37,610 bases of DNA from Rhodothermia bacterium (GTDB taxonomy: Bacteria > Bacteroidota > Rhodothermia > Rhodothermales > JAAAOL01). The notes below the pieces were generated by a model. The model saw only the letters and a list, made by a program, of their open reading frames with translations, searched no databases and was not told the DNA's origin. This document shows positions 15,937 to 24,626 of this stretch, piece after piece (the first letter of the stretch is position 1; each line of letters opens with the position of its first letter). The stretch lies in assembly GCA_030428385.1 (NCBI GenBank), contig JAUIDY010000059.1:1-37610 (forward strand). Direction: 5' to 3'. A program made the position numbers and the translations under genes.

Positions 15937-16443
15937 TTAGTTCACTGCGCGCACGTATTCGCTGGTTTCCACCTTGCGGATGTATTCGCGGAGGAACCAC
16001 GCCTGCTGTTCGTGCTGGCGTAGGTATTCCACCACGAGGTCGTGCGAGGCATAGTGGCCTTCTTCGTCAAAGGCCCCCGCGGCTTCGCGGAGGGCGTCGG
16101 CATAGGTGGCCTGCATTTCAAACGCCTCGCGGGTGATGGCGAGGTCCTGCTCCAGCGACTCGTCGGGCTGTGGCACGATGTCCTGCTTCGCAAACTCGGC
16201 GGGGTTCCACGTCGGCGTGCCGCCGAGGGCCCGGATACGTTCGCCAAAGGCGTCGATCTCTGCCTCCAGCGTTTCCATGTGCTGTTCGAACAGTTCGTGC
16301 AGCGGCAAGAAGTGCGGACCGCTAACCTGCCAGTGGTATCGCTTGTACAGGTCTTCGAGGAACAGCGCGGTCTTGAGCAAACGGTTCAGGCGCGGAATAA
16401 CAAATTCGCGTTCGCGGGCGGGTGCAATGGTTCGGAGGGTCAT
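15937..16443 (-). CDS. dps: Dps-type ferritin-like DNA protection protein
   Basis: A 168-residue four-helix ferritin-like protein (PF00210). Dps dodecamers bind DNA and oxidise Fe(II) with peroxide, protecting the chromosome. The intersubunit ferroxidase pattern is visible in KRYHWQVSGPHFLPLHELFEQ, with the two histidines of HW and LH, then EAEIDAFGERIRALGG with the Asp and Glu four residues apart. The equivalent of the first-helix Asp (E. coli Asp67) is Glu here, a conservative change. The C-terminal helix YASHDLVVEYLRQHEQQAWFLREYIRK is typical. The N-terminus (MTLRTIAPAREREFVIPRLNR) is moderately basic, as in DNA-binding members. It is monocistronic with its own terminator. An inverted repeat at 16470-16484 lies 27 bases before the ATG. 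Confidence 0.9.
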   Translation of the reverse strand: MTLRTIAPAREREFVIPRLNRLLKTALFLEDLYKRYHWQVSGPHFLPLHELFEQHMETLEAEIDAFGERIRALGGTPTWNPAEFAKQDIVPQPDESLEQDLAITREAFEMQATYADALREAAGAFDEEGHYASHDLVVEYLRQHEQQAWFLREYIRKVETSEYVRAVN

Positions 16444-16747
16444 GATCTATTTCCGAGGTTTGTTATAAAAAATACGTGGTATTTGTATGGGTTTCTCTTG
16501 TCCTGTGGTCCCTCCTTTTCTGTGATATAACAGGGCTTTCAAGATTACAGGCCGAGGCATCGGGCGAGCCTCCTTACCCAGACAAGATCGTAGAACCGAC
16601 GTGGCATTTGTTGTAGGTAAAAAGCATCTTAGGGGCTCCGTTTTTCTTGAATCCGGTGTGAGGCTGTTCCGGCCACATGGCCGCTTTGAGGCACGCGGAT
16701 TCCTCCGTTGTTATCAATTGCTCTTCGCTCTTTCGGCCCCTCATCAC
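16444..16747. other. Intergenic region between dps and the AsmA-like gene
   Basis: 304 bases separating divergent genes, expected to hold both promoters. An AT-rich block with a perfect 6-bp inverted repeat sits next to dps (separate entry). The remainder holds no open frame with protein-like composition. The in-frame extension of the AsmA-like gene up to 16601 reads as unrelated basic sequence. No repeat element or RNA gene was seen. Confidence 0.5.
16470..16484. promoter_or_regulatory. Inverted repeat AAATAC-GTG-GTATTT before dps
   Basis: A perfect 6-bp inverted repeat with a 3-bp spacer, 27 bases upstream of the dps start codon, in AT-rich sequence that should hold the promoter. This position fits a repressor operator. 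It does not match the PerR box I know (TTATAAT-N-ATTATAA), so the regulator is unknown. Confidence 0.35.
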
Positions 16748-17446
16748 GTGAAAAAGGTTGCTTTTAGATGGACAGGTGTGGTGGTGCTAGTGGGCATGCT
16801 GGCGGGCGTGGCCTTTGTGCTGCTCAACCGCATGGTGGCAGACGCTATCCAAACCACCGGTACCGATATGCTGGGTGCCCGGGTAGAGGTGGGACGTGTG
16901 GTGATCGCGCCGTGGTCGGGCAAAGGACGCATCGAGCGGCTGGTGGTGCATAATCCCCCCGGCTTCGACGCCGAGCGGCTGTTCGAAGTCGGCACCGGCT
17001 CACTGCACCTGCACCTGCCCAGTCTGTTCTCCGACGAAATCGTCGTCGAAGCCATCCACATCGACGGGGCGCACCTGACCGTGGAGCAGGCGCTGCTGCG
17101 CAACAACCTGCGCGTGTTGATGCAAAACATGGAATCGTTTGAGTCGTCTGACGAGCCGCTGCCCCGCCTGCGCATCCACACGATCAACATCACCGATACC
17201 CGGGCCACCCTCTATGCCGGTCGGGTGGCCGAGCATGCCTTCACCGTGCCCGATGTCCATCTGCAAAACATCGGAACCGATGTGGCGACGGAAGCGGGGG
17301 ACGCGCTGGCGCAGCTCATAGAGCCTCTGATCAGACAAACCCTTGCTTCCGCTGCACGAAATGGATGGTCGGGGGGAGGTTGGCTGGATCGCTGGAGGCC
17401 CGGCATGTCTGTCCCAACGGATACGACGAGGGCCGGTCTGGAATAA
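16748..17446 (+). CDS. Short AsmA-like membrane-anchored protein
   Basis: Starting at GTG 16748, this 232-residue protein has a basic start and one membrane helix (TGVVVLVGMLAGVAFVLLN, about residues 8-26). An AsmA/DUF748-like segment follows, with the recurrent pattern LGARVEVGRVVIAPWSGKGRIERLVVHNPPGFDAERLFEVGTGSLHLHLPSLFSDEIVVEAIHIDGAHLTVEQ. The pattern 'strand - x-x-N-P-x-G-F - strand - I-x-I-x-x-P-x-L/x-V-x-x' is that of the first chorein-like repeats of AsmA proteins, which bridge inner and outer membranes for lipid transport. True AsmA proteins are 500-1500 aa, so this has only the first repeat unit and a Gly/Trp-rich tail. It is convergent with the second sulfotransferase. Start is uncertain because upstream sequence stays open. 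Confidence 0.72.
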   Translation: MKKVAFRWTGVVVLVGMLAGVAFVLLNRMVADAIQTTGTDMLGARVEVGRVVIAPWSGKGRIERLVVHNPPGFDAERLFEVGTGSLHLHLPSLFSDEIVVEAIHIDGAHLTVEQALLRNNLRVLMQNMESFESSDEPLPRLRIHTINITDTRATLYAGRVAEHAFTVPDVHLQNIGTDVATEAGDALAQLIEPLIRQTLASAARNGWSGGGWLDRWRPGMSVPTDTTRAGLE

Positions 17447-17503
17447 GAAAAACTCTGTGCGCGGGCGTGCCCGTTTACCCACGCGTGCCAAGCAAAGCCG
17501 CTT

Positions 17504-18388
17504 TTATAAGGACCACATCTCCAGCTTTTTCCCGGTGAGCCTGCGGAAGTTTTCGATCTCGGTCCCCAATAGCTCCCAGACGACGTCGCGTTGTTCGGGC
17601 AAGAGTTCGGGAGGCGCAACGGGTTTTTTCAACCACCGCTTGTACAGGTCCCGCACCGGCTGCGGAAGGGCGAGGGGAGCCAGCACAGAATGTTTTTTAA
17701 ACTGTTTCATGCGATGCGCCAATTCCGTATCGCGCCGCTTCCCCTGGGTCTGGTTGTATTTTTGGGCGAAGGTGTCGTCCCAAAAGTCGGGGTCGATGTC
17801 CAGAAAGGTAAAGACCTCCCGTAGCACCGAGCGGGGATCGGCTTGCATCTCCTCCAGCACAAGAAGCAACACCTGCGACTCATCAAAATAGCGCAGGTAA
17901 TGGGTGGCCTGGGTATAAAAAAGCGCCTGTTGATAAAAGCGCGTCTCCGTAAAGTCGGGCGACATGATCAACTCGCCGAGCGGCGTGCCCGAAATCTCCC
18001 GCTTGCGGTACAGGTTGCGCCAGTTGGAGATCATCATCTTGATAGGATCCCGGGTGATATACAGGATTTTGGCGTCCGGGATGATTTCCTTGATCAAGGG
18101 CGGGACGTGGCGCCATTCCCTGGCATGGGTATACTGCGGAGAGGTTTCGCCGCGCACCTTGGTTTCAACGGGCCAGTGGGACTTATACCAATCGAGGCCC
18201 TTGTGCCAAGTGGTGGTGGGGTACTCTTTCAGGAAAAACACAAGTTCTTTGCGCGCCGACATCGAGGCCTCGGGATGAAGCCCGATATACTCGTGGAGCG
18301 CGGAGCTGCCACACTTTTCTGCACCGATACCAATACAATTGGGTAAATACCCGGATCCTTGCGGCATAGGGGTGATGGCGTTGAACAT
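17504..18388 (-). CDS. PAPS-dependent sulfotransferase family protein (second copy)
   Basis: A 294-residue protein from ATG 18388 (alternatives at 18409 and 18526 only add low-complexity Ser/Arg-rich residues). The phosphosulfate loop is CIGIGAEKCGSSALHEYIGLHP, with Cys-Gly-Ser-Ser where the first sulfotransferase has Ser-Gly-Thr-Thr. The 3'-phosphate motif is ILYITRDPIKMMISNWR. ETSPQYTHA and the C-terminal LTGKKLEMWSL are also typical of bacterial PF00685/PF13469 members related to heparan/NDST-like sulfotransferases. It is cytosolic with an unknown acceptor, probably a surface glycan. It shares family but little local sequence with the enzyme at 495-1319, so they are not a recent duplication. 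Confidence 0.86.
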   Translation of the reverse strand: MFNAITPMPQGSGYLPNCIGIGAEKCGSSALHEYIGLHPEASMSARKELVFFLKEYPTTTWHKGLDWYKSHWPVETKVRGETSPQYTHAREWRHVPPLIKEIIPDAKILYITRDPIKMMISNWRNLYRKREISGTPLGELIMSPDFTETRFYQQALFYTQATHYLRYFDESQVLLLVLEEMQADPRSVLREVFTFLDIDPDFWDDTFAQKYNQTQGKRRDTELAHRMKQFKKHSVLAPLALPQPVRDLYKRWLKKPVAPPELLPEQRDVVWELLGTEIENFRRLTGKKLEMWSL

Positions 18389-18814
18389 GGATGACGACGG
18401 CGAGACCATAAGCCGAGGCACGCAGGTAGACGGCGATTCCTTCCACCCTGCACCCGTTCTCGGCCGTTGGCTGCCACAGCGCAAGACGATACCGGCCCCA
18501 TCGTTGGCTTTCGGTTCTCCCTGCAAACACGGCCTAAAATAGAAGGAGCCTTCGGTTCGGTCAACCTACCCGACATGCTGCCGGTGCGAATTCGGCGTAT
18601 ATCAACGAGGTGGAACACTTCGCTTTCCGCCAAGCGAACGCTTCTTGTATCGGCGCCCGTTCCAAATGCCCTAAACACGAAGGAACACGACCTTCGCCCA
18701 ATTGGTTTTTTCGCGCAATCCTTAACCACCGAAGCGGACGCTGGTCCGCTTTTTTCGTAGTTAGGGGTTCTGTACCTATTTTGACGACATGGTTTGGCGA
18801 AACCCTCCTTCTGT
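18389..18814. other. Intergenic stretch upstream of the sulfotransferase and repeat element
   Basis: About 430 bases without a convincing gene. Short open frames on both strands read as Arg/Ser-rich translations of GC-rich DNA with no start signal or family resemblance. The divergent layout (sulfotransferase leftwards, valS rightwards) means both promoters should lie between 18389 and 19008. I see no clear promoter boxes. Confidence 0.4.
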
Positions 18815-18955
18815 GTCATCCCGGACTCGATCCGGGATCTCCCCAAGGCGCCAATGCCTGAAACCAGAGCATCAAGCTTGTGCTAACCGAAACGGCTTGC
18901 ATGTCCACGGGCAAAATTGCCAGGCTGTGAGATGCCGGATCAGGTCCGGCATGAC
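18815..18955. repeat. Long imperfect inverted-repeat element, family A (copy 1)
   Basis: Arms of 27 bases at 18815-18841 and 18929-18955 are reverse complements at 23 of 27 positions. Both read GTCATsCCGGAC...GATCCGG..ATCTC. They enclose 87 bases of unrelated sequence. The element ends 53 bases before the valS start. The same arm pattern recurs at 33060-33139. No coding frame, terminal target duplication or transposase was seen. Confidence 0.75.
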
Positions 18956-19008
18956 GTGAAGAGCCAACGCAAACAACCTCTACCACCGACAGAACACCCA
19001 TCCATCGC

Positions 19009-21690
19009 ATGGCGACCGATACAACGCCGTCGGCCCGCACGGCCTACGACCCGCAACAGATTGAGCAGAAGTGGTACCGCTACTGGGAAGGCAACGACCT
19101 CTTCCGCACGTCGCGCAATCCCGACAAAAAACCGCACGTCATCATGATGCCGCCGCCCAACGTGACGGGGCGGTTGCACATGGGCCATGCCCTCCAAGAC
19201 ACCGTGCAGGACGCCCTTACGCGCCTGCGCCGGATGCAGGGCTACGAGGCACTCTGGATGGCGGGCAAAGACCACGCCGGCATCGCCACGCAGAACGTGG
19301 TGGAGCGCACCCTTAAGGCCGACGGCATCTCGCGGCACGACCTCGGGCGCGAGGCCTTTGTGGAGCGGGTGTGGGACTGGGTGAACGAATACGGCGACAT
19401 CATCCTCCAACAAAAACGCCGCCTCGGCGACTCGTGCGACTGGCACCGCGAGCGCTTTACGTTCGACGACCGCTACGTACGCGCTGTGCAGGATGTGTTC
19501 GTGAAGCTCTACAACGACGGGCTCATCTACCGGGGCAACTACCTCGTCAACTGGGACCCCGAGAACCAGACCGCGCTCTCCGACGAAGAGGTGGACAACG
19601 TCGAGCGCAAAGGGCACCTGTGGTATGTGCAGTATCCGTTCACCGACGGCACGGGCCACCTCACCATCGCCACGACACGCCCGGAGACCATGCTGGGTGA
19701 CAGCGCCATCGCCGTCCACCCCGACGACGAGCGGTACACCGACCTCATCGGCAAAACCGTCCTGCTGCCGCTCCTGAACCGCGAAATTCCCATCATCGCC
19801 GACGAATACGTCAAGATGGAGTTTGGCGCGGGCGCGCTGAAGATCACCCCGGCGCACGACAAAAACGACTTCGAGATCGGCGAACGGCACGGGCTGGCGG
19901 TGATCAACGTGATCAACCCCGACGGCACCATCAACGAAGAAGGCGGGCCGTACGAAGGGATGGACCGTTTCGATGCCCGCACGAAGATCGTAGAAGACCT
20001 GAAGGCCGAAGGGCTGCTGGTGAAGGTCGAAGATTACACCGTCAACGTGCCGATCTCCAACCGCTCCAAAGGCATCATCGAGCCGCTGATTTCGCGGCAG
20101 TGGTTTGTTAAGATGAAGCCGCTGGCCGAGCCCGCCCTCGAAGCCGTACGCGATGGGCGCATCACGTTCTACCCCAAACGGTGGGAAAACGAATACTTCC
20201 GCTGGCTCGAAAACATCCGCGACTGGACCATCAGCCGCCAGCTCTGGTGGGGCCACCGCATCCCCGTGTGGTACTACACCGACGCCAACGGCGAGATCGA
20301 CAACAGCCGCGACTTTGTGGTGAGCATCGACCAGCCGGAGCCCGGCATGGTGCAAGACGAAGACGTGCTCGACACGTGGTTCTCGTCGTGGCTGTGGCCC
20401 TTTGCCACCCTCGGCTGGCCCGACACCGACAACGAAGAGGTCCAAAAAGACCTCGCCTATTTCTACCCGACCGACGTGCTCGTCTCGGGCTACGACATCC
20501 TGTTTTTCTGGATCGCCCGCATGATTATGGCGGGGCTGTACTTCACCGGCGAGATCCCATACCGCGACATCTTCATCACCGGCATGATCAAGGACAAGCA
20601 GGGCCGGTGGATGTCGAAAAGCCTCGGCAACGGCATCGACCCGCTGGAGATGATCGAGCAGTATGGCGCCGACGCCGTGCGGTTCTCGCTTACGATCCTG
20701 TGCGCGCAGGGACAGGACATCAAGCTGGACCCGACGAAGTTCGAGATGGGGCGCAACTTCGCCAACAAGATCTGGAACGCGTTCAACGTGTTCGGGCAGT
20801 TCATGGAAGACGGCAAGTCGTACCAGCGCACCCGCTCGTTTGACGAGCTTGAACTGGTGGAACGGTGGATGCTCTCGCGCCTGAACCAGACCATCGATGC
20901 CATCAACGACGACATTCAGCGCTACCGGCTGAACGAGGCGCTGACGAAGGTCTACACGCTGTTCTGGGGCGACTACTGCGACTGGTACCTCGAACTCATC
21001 AAGCCGCCCTACGGTGAGACGATGGACGAAGACACCATCGCGCTGGCGGTGGAACTGTACGAAAAGATGCTGCAACTGCTGCATCCGTTTATGCCATTTA
21101 TCACCGAGGAGCTGTGGTGGAAGCTGCGTCCCCGCGACGACAGCCAGCCGATTATCACCTCCGCATGGCCAGAACAGAACGCCGACGAGGTCGACGCGCA
21201 GGCCGAGCGGTTCTTTGCGCTGTTGCAAGCAATGGTCAGCGGCATCCGCAACATCAAGAGCCAGTATGGCGTGGCACCCGGCAAAGAGATCGCCGCCGTG
21301 GTGAATGTGCCCGCCACCGCCGAAGCCCTCACCGACGCGCTGCAAGCCAACGACCGCTACTTCGACCGCCTCGCCCGCGTGACGGACCTGACCGTGGGCA
21401 GCGGCCTCGACAAACCGCCGGCCAGCGCCTCGGTGGTGGTGGAGCGCTATGAGGTGCATATTCCGCTGGCAGGCATGATCGATCTGAGCCAGGAGCGCGA
21501 GCGGTTGCAGAAAGAGATTGACCAGAAGGAAAAATTCCTCATCGGCGTGGAGAAGAAGCTCGCCAACCGTAACTTCGTGGACCGGGCCCCCGAGGCTGTG
21601 GTGGAGCGCGAACGGCAGAAACAGCGTGATGCCACCGCCGAACTTCAGCGCCTCCGCGCCAACCTCGCCGAGCTGGCGGACCAAGGCTAA
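19009..21690 (+). CDS. valS: Valyl-tRNA synthetase
   Basis: An 893-residue class I aminoacyl-tRNA synthetase that charges tRNA-Val (EC 6.1.1.9). PPPNVTGRLHMGHALQD (HIGH motif, 57-60) follows KPHVIMMPPPN. Then come MAGKDHAGIATQNVVE, the CP1 editing domain with TTRPETMLGD (Thr-rich site) and ITPAHDKNDFEIGERH, the catalytic core DTWFSSWLWPFATLGWP, and the KMSKS motif as WMSKSLGNGIDP (534-538). The anticodon-binding domain (about 620-770) ends near PFITEELWWKL. The last 70 residues are the ValRS-specific coiled-coil arm (QERERLQKEIDQKEKFLIGVE...). The length is normal. The next gene starts 4 bases after the stop, so valS heads a run with the SGNH and carbamoyltransferase genes. Confidence 0.98.
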   Translation: MATDTTPSARTAYDPQQIEQKWYRYWEGNDLFRTSRNPDKKPHVIMMPPPNVTGRLHMGHALQDTVQDALTRLRRMQGYEALWMAGKDHAGIATQNVVERTLKADGISRHDLGREAFVERVWDWVNEYGDIILQQKRRLGDSCDWHRERFTFDDRYVRAVQDVFVKLYNDGLIYRGNYLVNWDPENQTALSDEEVDNVERKGHLWYVQYPFTDGTGHLTIATTRPETMLGDSAIAVHPDDERYTDLIGKTVLLPLLNREIPIIADEYVKMEFGAGALKITPAHDKNDFEIGERHGLAVINVINPDGTINEEGGPYEGMDRFDARTKIVEDLKAEGLLVKVEDYTVNVPISNRSKGIIEPLISRQWFVKMKPLAEPALEAVRDGRITFYPKRWENEYFRWLENIRDWTISRQLWWGHRIPVWYYTDANGEIDNSRDFVVSIDQPEPGMVQDEDVLDTWFSSWLWPFATLGWPDTDNEEVQKDLAYFYPTDVLVSGYDILFFWIARMIMAGLYFTGEIPYRDIFITGMIKDKQGRWMSKSLGNGIDPLEMIEQYGADAVRFSLTILCAQGQDIKLDPTKFEMGRNFANKIWNAFNVFGQFMEDGKSYQRTRSFDELELVERWMLSRLNQTIDAINDDIQRYRLNEALTKVYTLFWGDYCDWYLELIKPPYGETMDEDTIALAVELYEKMLQLLHPFMPFITEELWWKLRPRDDSQPIITSAWPEQNADEVDAQAERFFALLQAMVSGIRNIKSQYGVAPGKEIAAVVNVPATAEALTDALQANDRYFDRLARVTDLTVGSGLDKPPASASVVVERYEVHIPLAGMIDLSQERERLQKEIDQKEKFLIGVEKKLANRNFVDRAPEAVVERERQKQRDATAELQRLRANLAELADQG

Positions 21691-21694
21691 GGTG

Positions 21695-22801
21695 ATGAAA
21701 CAGCGGTTGGGTTCGTTCCTGAAAAACGTGGCGCTGGTAGGCATCAGCCTGCTGGTGGCGCTACTCCTGGCCGAGGGAGCCATCCGGCTGCTCAACCTGG
21801 AACCGGTGCAGGCCACGGCCATCGACGAGCATGGCCTACGGCGTGGGCAGCCCTACGCTCGTTTTACCAACAACAGCGAAAACGTCAACGAAGTCGCCTA
21901 TAACAACTGGGGCTTCCATGACCGCAACCGCATGCCGTCATCGGAAGCCTACCGCCTGCTGGTGCTGGGCGATTCGTTCGTCGAGGCCCTGCAGGTGCCC
22001 ACGGACAGCATCTTCACGATGCATCTGGAACGGCTCCTGTCTGCCCAAAACGGTCCCACCGAGGTCATCAACGCAGGGATGAGCGGGACGGGCACGGCGG
22101 TGCAATACCTACTCTGGCAAACTACGTTCGACGGACAGATCGACGTGGACCATGTGGTGCTGATGATGTACCTAGGCAATGACCTGGAAGACAACCATCC
22201 GGTGTTGCGCCAGCGCGTGCTCGAGAATTCTCCCGACAACTGGCGGCCCTACCTGAATGCCAACGGCGACATCGTGCGACCACTCAGCCAGAAGACGCCC
22301 TCGCCATCGATGGTGGACCAGCTTTCTGAATATTCGGCCTTGGTGCATATGCTGCGGCGACGGATATTTTTGCTCAAGCGGCAGATGCGACAGCAAGCAG
22401 CAGCCGTGCCTTCTCCAGATTCGGCGTCGGCGGTTCTCCCGCTTGCCCTCGATACCGCGTGGGCCGAAACGGAAACGGCCACCCTTCACCTGCTCGAACG
22501 ATGGAGCGAGGAACTGGCGGCCCGGGGAACAGCCTTCAGCGTCGTGATCCTGCCCAGCCCTTTTTTCTACCGCGATGGACAGTATAAGGCGGGGCACCCC
22601 CACAAGCTCCGTTTCCTCCAGCGCCTCGATACGCTCGCTACGCGCCATCCATTGTCGGTTTATGATGTATCTTTCGACGCCGATGCGCCGGAGGCGATCT
22701 TTTCGTTCGATGGAAAAACCCTCGGCCACTTTAACTACGACGGTCACCGCCGCGCCGCGCAGCAACTGGCAGACAGCTTGAAAATGAACGTAAACCTATG
22801 A
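21695..22801 (+). CDS. SGNH/GDSL-hydrolase-fold membrane-anchored protein
   Basis: A 368-residue protein from ATG 21695, 4 bases after valS, with AAGG overlapping the valS stop as ribosome site. Residues 9-29 (LKNVALVGISLLVALLLAEGAI) form a signal anchor, so the rest is periplasmic. SGNH blocks are visible: LVLGDSFVEALQV (block I, nucleophile Ser94), INAGMSGTGTAVQY (block II Gly), LMMYLGNDLEDN (block III Asn162) and GHFNYDGHRRAAQQL (block V His). The set suggests a working esterase or O-acyltransferase-like enzyme acting on envelope glycans. The stop TGA overlaps the ATG of the carbamoyltransferase (ATGA), so translation is probably coupled. I recall GDSL-like genes near NodU-type carbamoyltransferases in other genomes. 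Substrate unknown. Confidence 0.85.
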   Translation: MKQRLGSFLKNVALVGISLLVALLLAEGAIRLLNLEPVQATAIDEHGLRRGQPYARFTNNSENVNEVAYNNWGFHDRNRMPSSEAYRLLVLGDSFVEALQVPTDSIFTMHLERLLSAQNGPTEVINAGMSGTGTAVQYLLWQTTFDGQIDVDHVVLMMYLGNDLEDNHPVLRQRVLENSPDNWRPYLNANGDIVRPLSQKTPSPSMVDQLSEYSALVHMLRRRIFLLKRQMRQQAAAVPSPDSASAVLPLALDTAWAETETATLHLLERWSEELAARGTAFSVVILPSPFFYRDGQYKAGHPHKLRFLQRLDTLATRHPLSVYDVSFDADAPEAIFSFDGKTLGHFNYDGHRRAAQQLADSLKMNVNL

Positions 22802-24606
22802 GTCGGAATATCCTCGGCATTTCGTGTTGGTATCATGATTCGGCGGCCTGCCTCGTGCAAGACGGGCAGATCGTGGCGGCGGCGCAGGAAGAGCGCTTCA
22901 CCCGTCAGAAACACGATCCCAACTTCCCCACCCACGCCGTCGCCTACTGCCTCGAAGAAGCCGGGATCACCAGTGCCGACCTCGACGCGGTGGCGTTCTA
23001 TGACAAGCCGTTCCTCAAATTTGAGCGGCTGCTGGAGACCTACCTGATGTATGCGCCGCTGGGGCTGGCGTCGTTCATCAAGGCGATGCCGCTGTGGCTC
23101 AAGCAGAAGCTGTGGATTCCCGATCTGCTGGAAAAAGAACTGGACTTCGACGGGCCGCTGATCTTCCCCGAACACCACGAAAGCCACGCCGCCAGCGCGT
23201 TCTTCCCGTCGCCATTCGAGCAGGCCGCCTTTATCACCACCGACGGCGTCGGCGAGTGGGCCACCACCTCGTATGGCATCGGCACCGGCAACCGCATCGA
23301 GCTGCAGGCCGAGATCCACTTTCCGCACTCGCTGGGGCTGCTCTACAGCGCGTTTACCTATTTCTGTGGCTTCCGCGTCAACTCCGGCGAATACAAACTC
23401 ATGGGGCTGGCTCCGTATGGCGAGCCGCGTTATGCCGACCTGATCCGCCGCGAACTGATCGACCTGAAGGACGACGGCTCGTTTAAGCTCAACATGGACT
23501 ACTTCACCTATGCGTCGGGCCTGACGATGACGGGGCGCAAATTTGCGGAGTTGTTTGGCGGTCCCAAGCGCGAGGGCGAAGCCGCCCTGACGCAGCGCGA
23601 GATGGACTTGGCGCGGTCGGTGCAGGAAGTGACTGAAGAAGCAATGCTCAACATGGCGCGGCACGTCCACGCCGAGACGGGCGAAAAGAACCTGTGTCTG
23701 GCGGGCGGCGTGGCGCTCAACTGCGTCGCCAACGGGCGGCTCGTGCGCGAGAGCCCGTTCGAAAACATCTGGATTCAGCCTGCGGCGGGTGATGCGGGCG
23801 GGGCCCTGGGCGCGGCGCTGATGGCCTGGCACATGCACGCCGAAAAGCCACGCACGGTGCAGGTCCCCGACGCGATGGGCGGCAGCTATCTCGGCCCGGC
23901 GTTCTCCGATGAAGCCATCGCTGCGTTCGTCGCCGAAGAAGACATTCCACACGAACACATCGGCTATGACGCGTTGCCCGACCATGTGGCGGGATTCCTC
24001 GCCAAGGAAAAAGTGGTGGGCTGGTTTCAGGGACGCATGGAGTTTGGGCCGCGTGCGCTCGGCGGGCGCTCCATCCTGGCCGATCCGCGGGGGCACAAGG
24101 TGCAGCGCACCGTCAACCTCAAGATCAAGTTCCGCGAGAGTTTCCGCCCGTTTGCGCCCAGCGTCCTCGCCGAACGGGCCAGCGACTATTTCGAGATCGA
24201 CGTGCCCAGCCCCTACATGCTGCTCGTCGCACCCGTGCGTGATGCCAAAATCGAAGGCGAGGGGCTGGAACGCCTCCAGCACATCGACAGCCCGGTGTGT
24301 GCCGTGACGCATGTGGATGGCTCGGCGCGGGTGCAGTCGGTTCACGAGGAAACGAACCCGCTGTATTACCAACTGCTGCAAGCGTTCGAGCGGCAAACGG
24401 GTTGTCCGGTGCTGGTGAATACGAGCTTTAACGTGCGCGGCGAGCCCATCGTCTGCACACCACAAGACGCCTACACCTGCTTCCGCCGGACGCACATGGA
24501 TGTGCTCGTCCTCGGCCCCTACGTGATCACCAAAACCATGCTGCCCGACGCCGACGACAACATCTTCACCGCCGAACAGATCGCCGCCGAATACGGCCTC
24601 GATTAG
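22798..24606 (+). CDS. NodU/CmcH/TobZ-family O-carbamoyltransferase
   Basis: A 602-residue enzyme that transfers a carbamoyl group from carbamoyl phosphate, via carbamoyl-adenylate, to a hydroxyl, usually of a sugar. The Kae1-like N-terminal domain begins NILGISCWYHDSAACLVQDG and has IVAAAQEERFTRQKHD and PEHHESHAASAFF (His126-His130, metal and carbamoyl-adenylate site). TTDGVGEWATTSYG and CGFRVNSGEYKLMGLAPYG follow, with LAGGVALNCVANG later. The C-terminal YrdC-like domain (PF16861) has VVGWFQGRMEFGPRALGGRSILADPR, FRPFAPSV and NTSFNVRGEPIVCTPQDA. Full length. Its start overlaps the SGNH-protein stop by 4 bases. Together they probably decorate a surface polysaccharide or secreted compound. The DUF5989 and SxtJ-type membrane genes often found beside such carbamoyltransferases are absent. 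Confidence 0.93.
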   Translation: MSRNILGISCWYHDSAACLVQDGQIVAAAQEERFTRQKHDPNFPTHAVAYCLEEAGITSADLDAVAFYDKPFLKFERLLETYLMYAPLGLASFIKAMPLWLKQKLWIPDLLEKELDFDGPLIFPEHHESHAASAFFPSPFEQAAFITTDGVGEWATTSYGIGTGNRIELQAEIHFPHSLGLLYSAFTYFCGFRVNSGEYKLMGLAPYGEPRYADLIRRELIDLKDDGSFKLNMDYFTYASGLTMTGRKFAELFGGPKREGEAALTQREMDLARSVQEVTEEAMLNMARHVHAETGEKNLCLAGGVALNCVANGRLVRESPFENIWIQPAAGDAGGALGAALMAWHMHAEKPRTVQVPDAMGGSYLGPAFSDEAIAAFVAEEDIPHEHIGYDALPDHVAGFLAKEKVVGWFQGRMEFGPRALGGRSILADPRGHKVQRTVNLKIKFRESFRPFAPSVLAERASDYFEIDVPSPYMLLVAPVRDAKIEGEGLERLQHIDSPVCAVTHVDGSARVQSVHEETNPLYYQLLQAFERQTGCPVLVNTSFNVRGEPIVCTPQDAYTCFRRTHMDVLVLGPYVITKTMLPDADDNIFTAEQIAAEYGLD

Positions 24607-24626
24607 CAATCACAACGCCTCCCGTC

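Noticed and set aside
17455-17480. CGGGC-GT-GCCCG palindrome between converging AsmA-like and sulfotransferase genes as terminator
   Set aside because: The loop is too short and the T tract on the minus side is 10 bases away. Support was too weak to list.
18940-21822. 960-residue open frame on the minus strand
   Set aside because: It lies wholly antisense to valS, whose motifs are complete. The translation is rich in His/Val/Arg/Gly with no domain, a typical shadow of GC-rich codon bias.
22744-24609. 621-residue open frame on the minus strand
   Set aside because: Antisense to the carbamoyltransferase, with no motif or ribosome site. A shadow frame.
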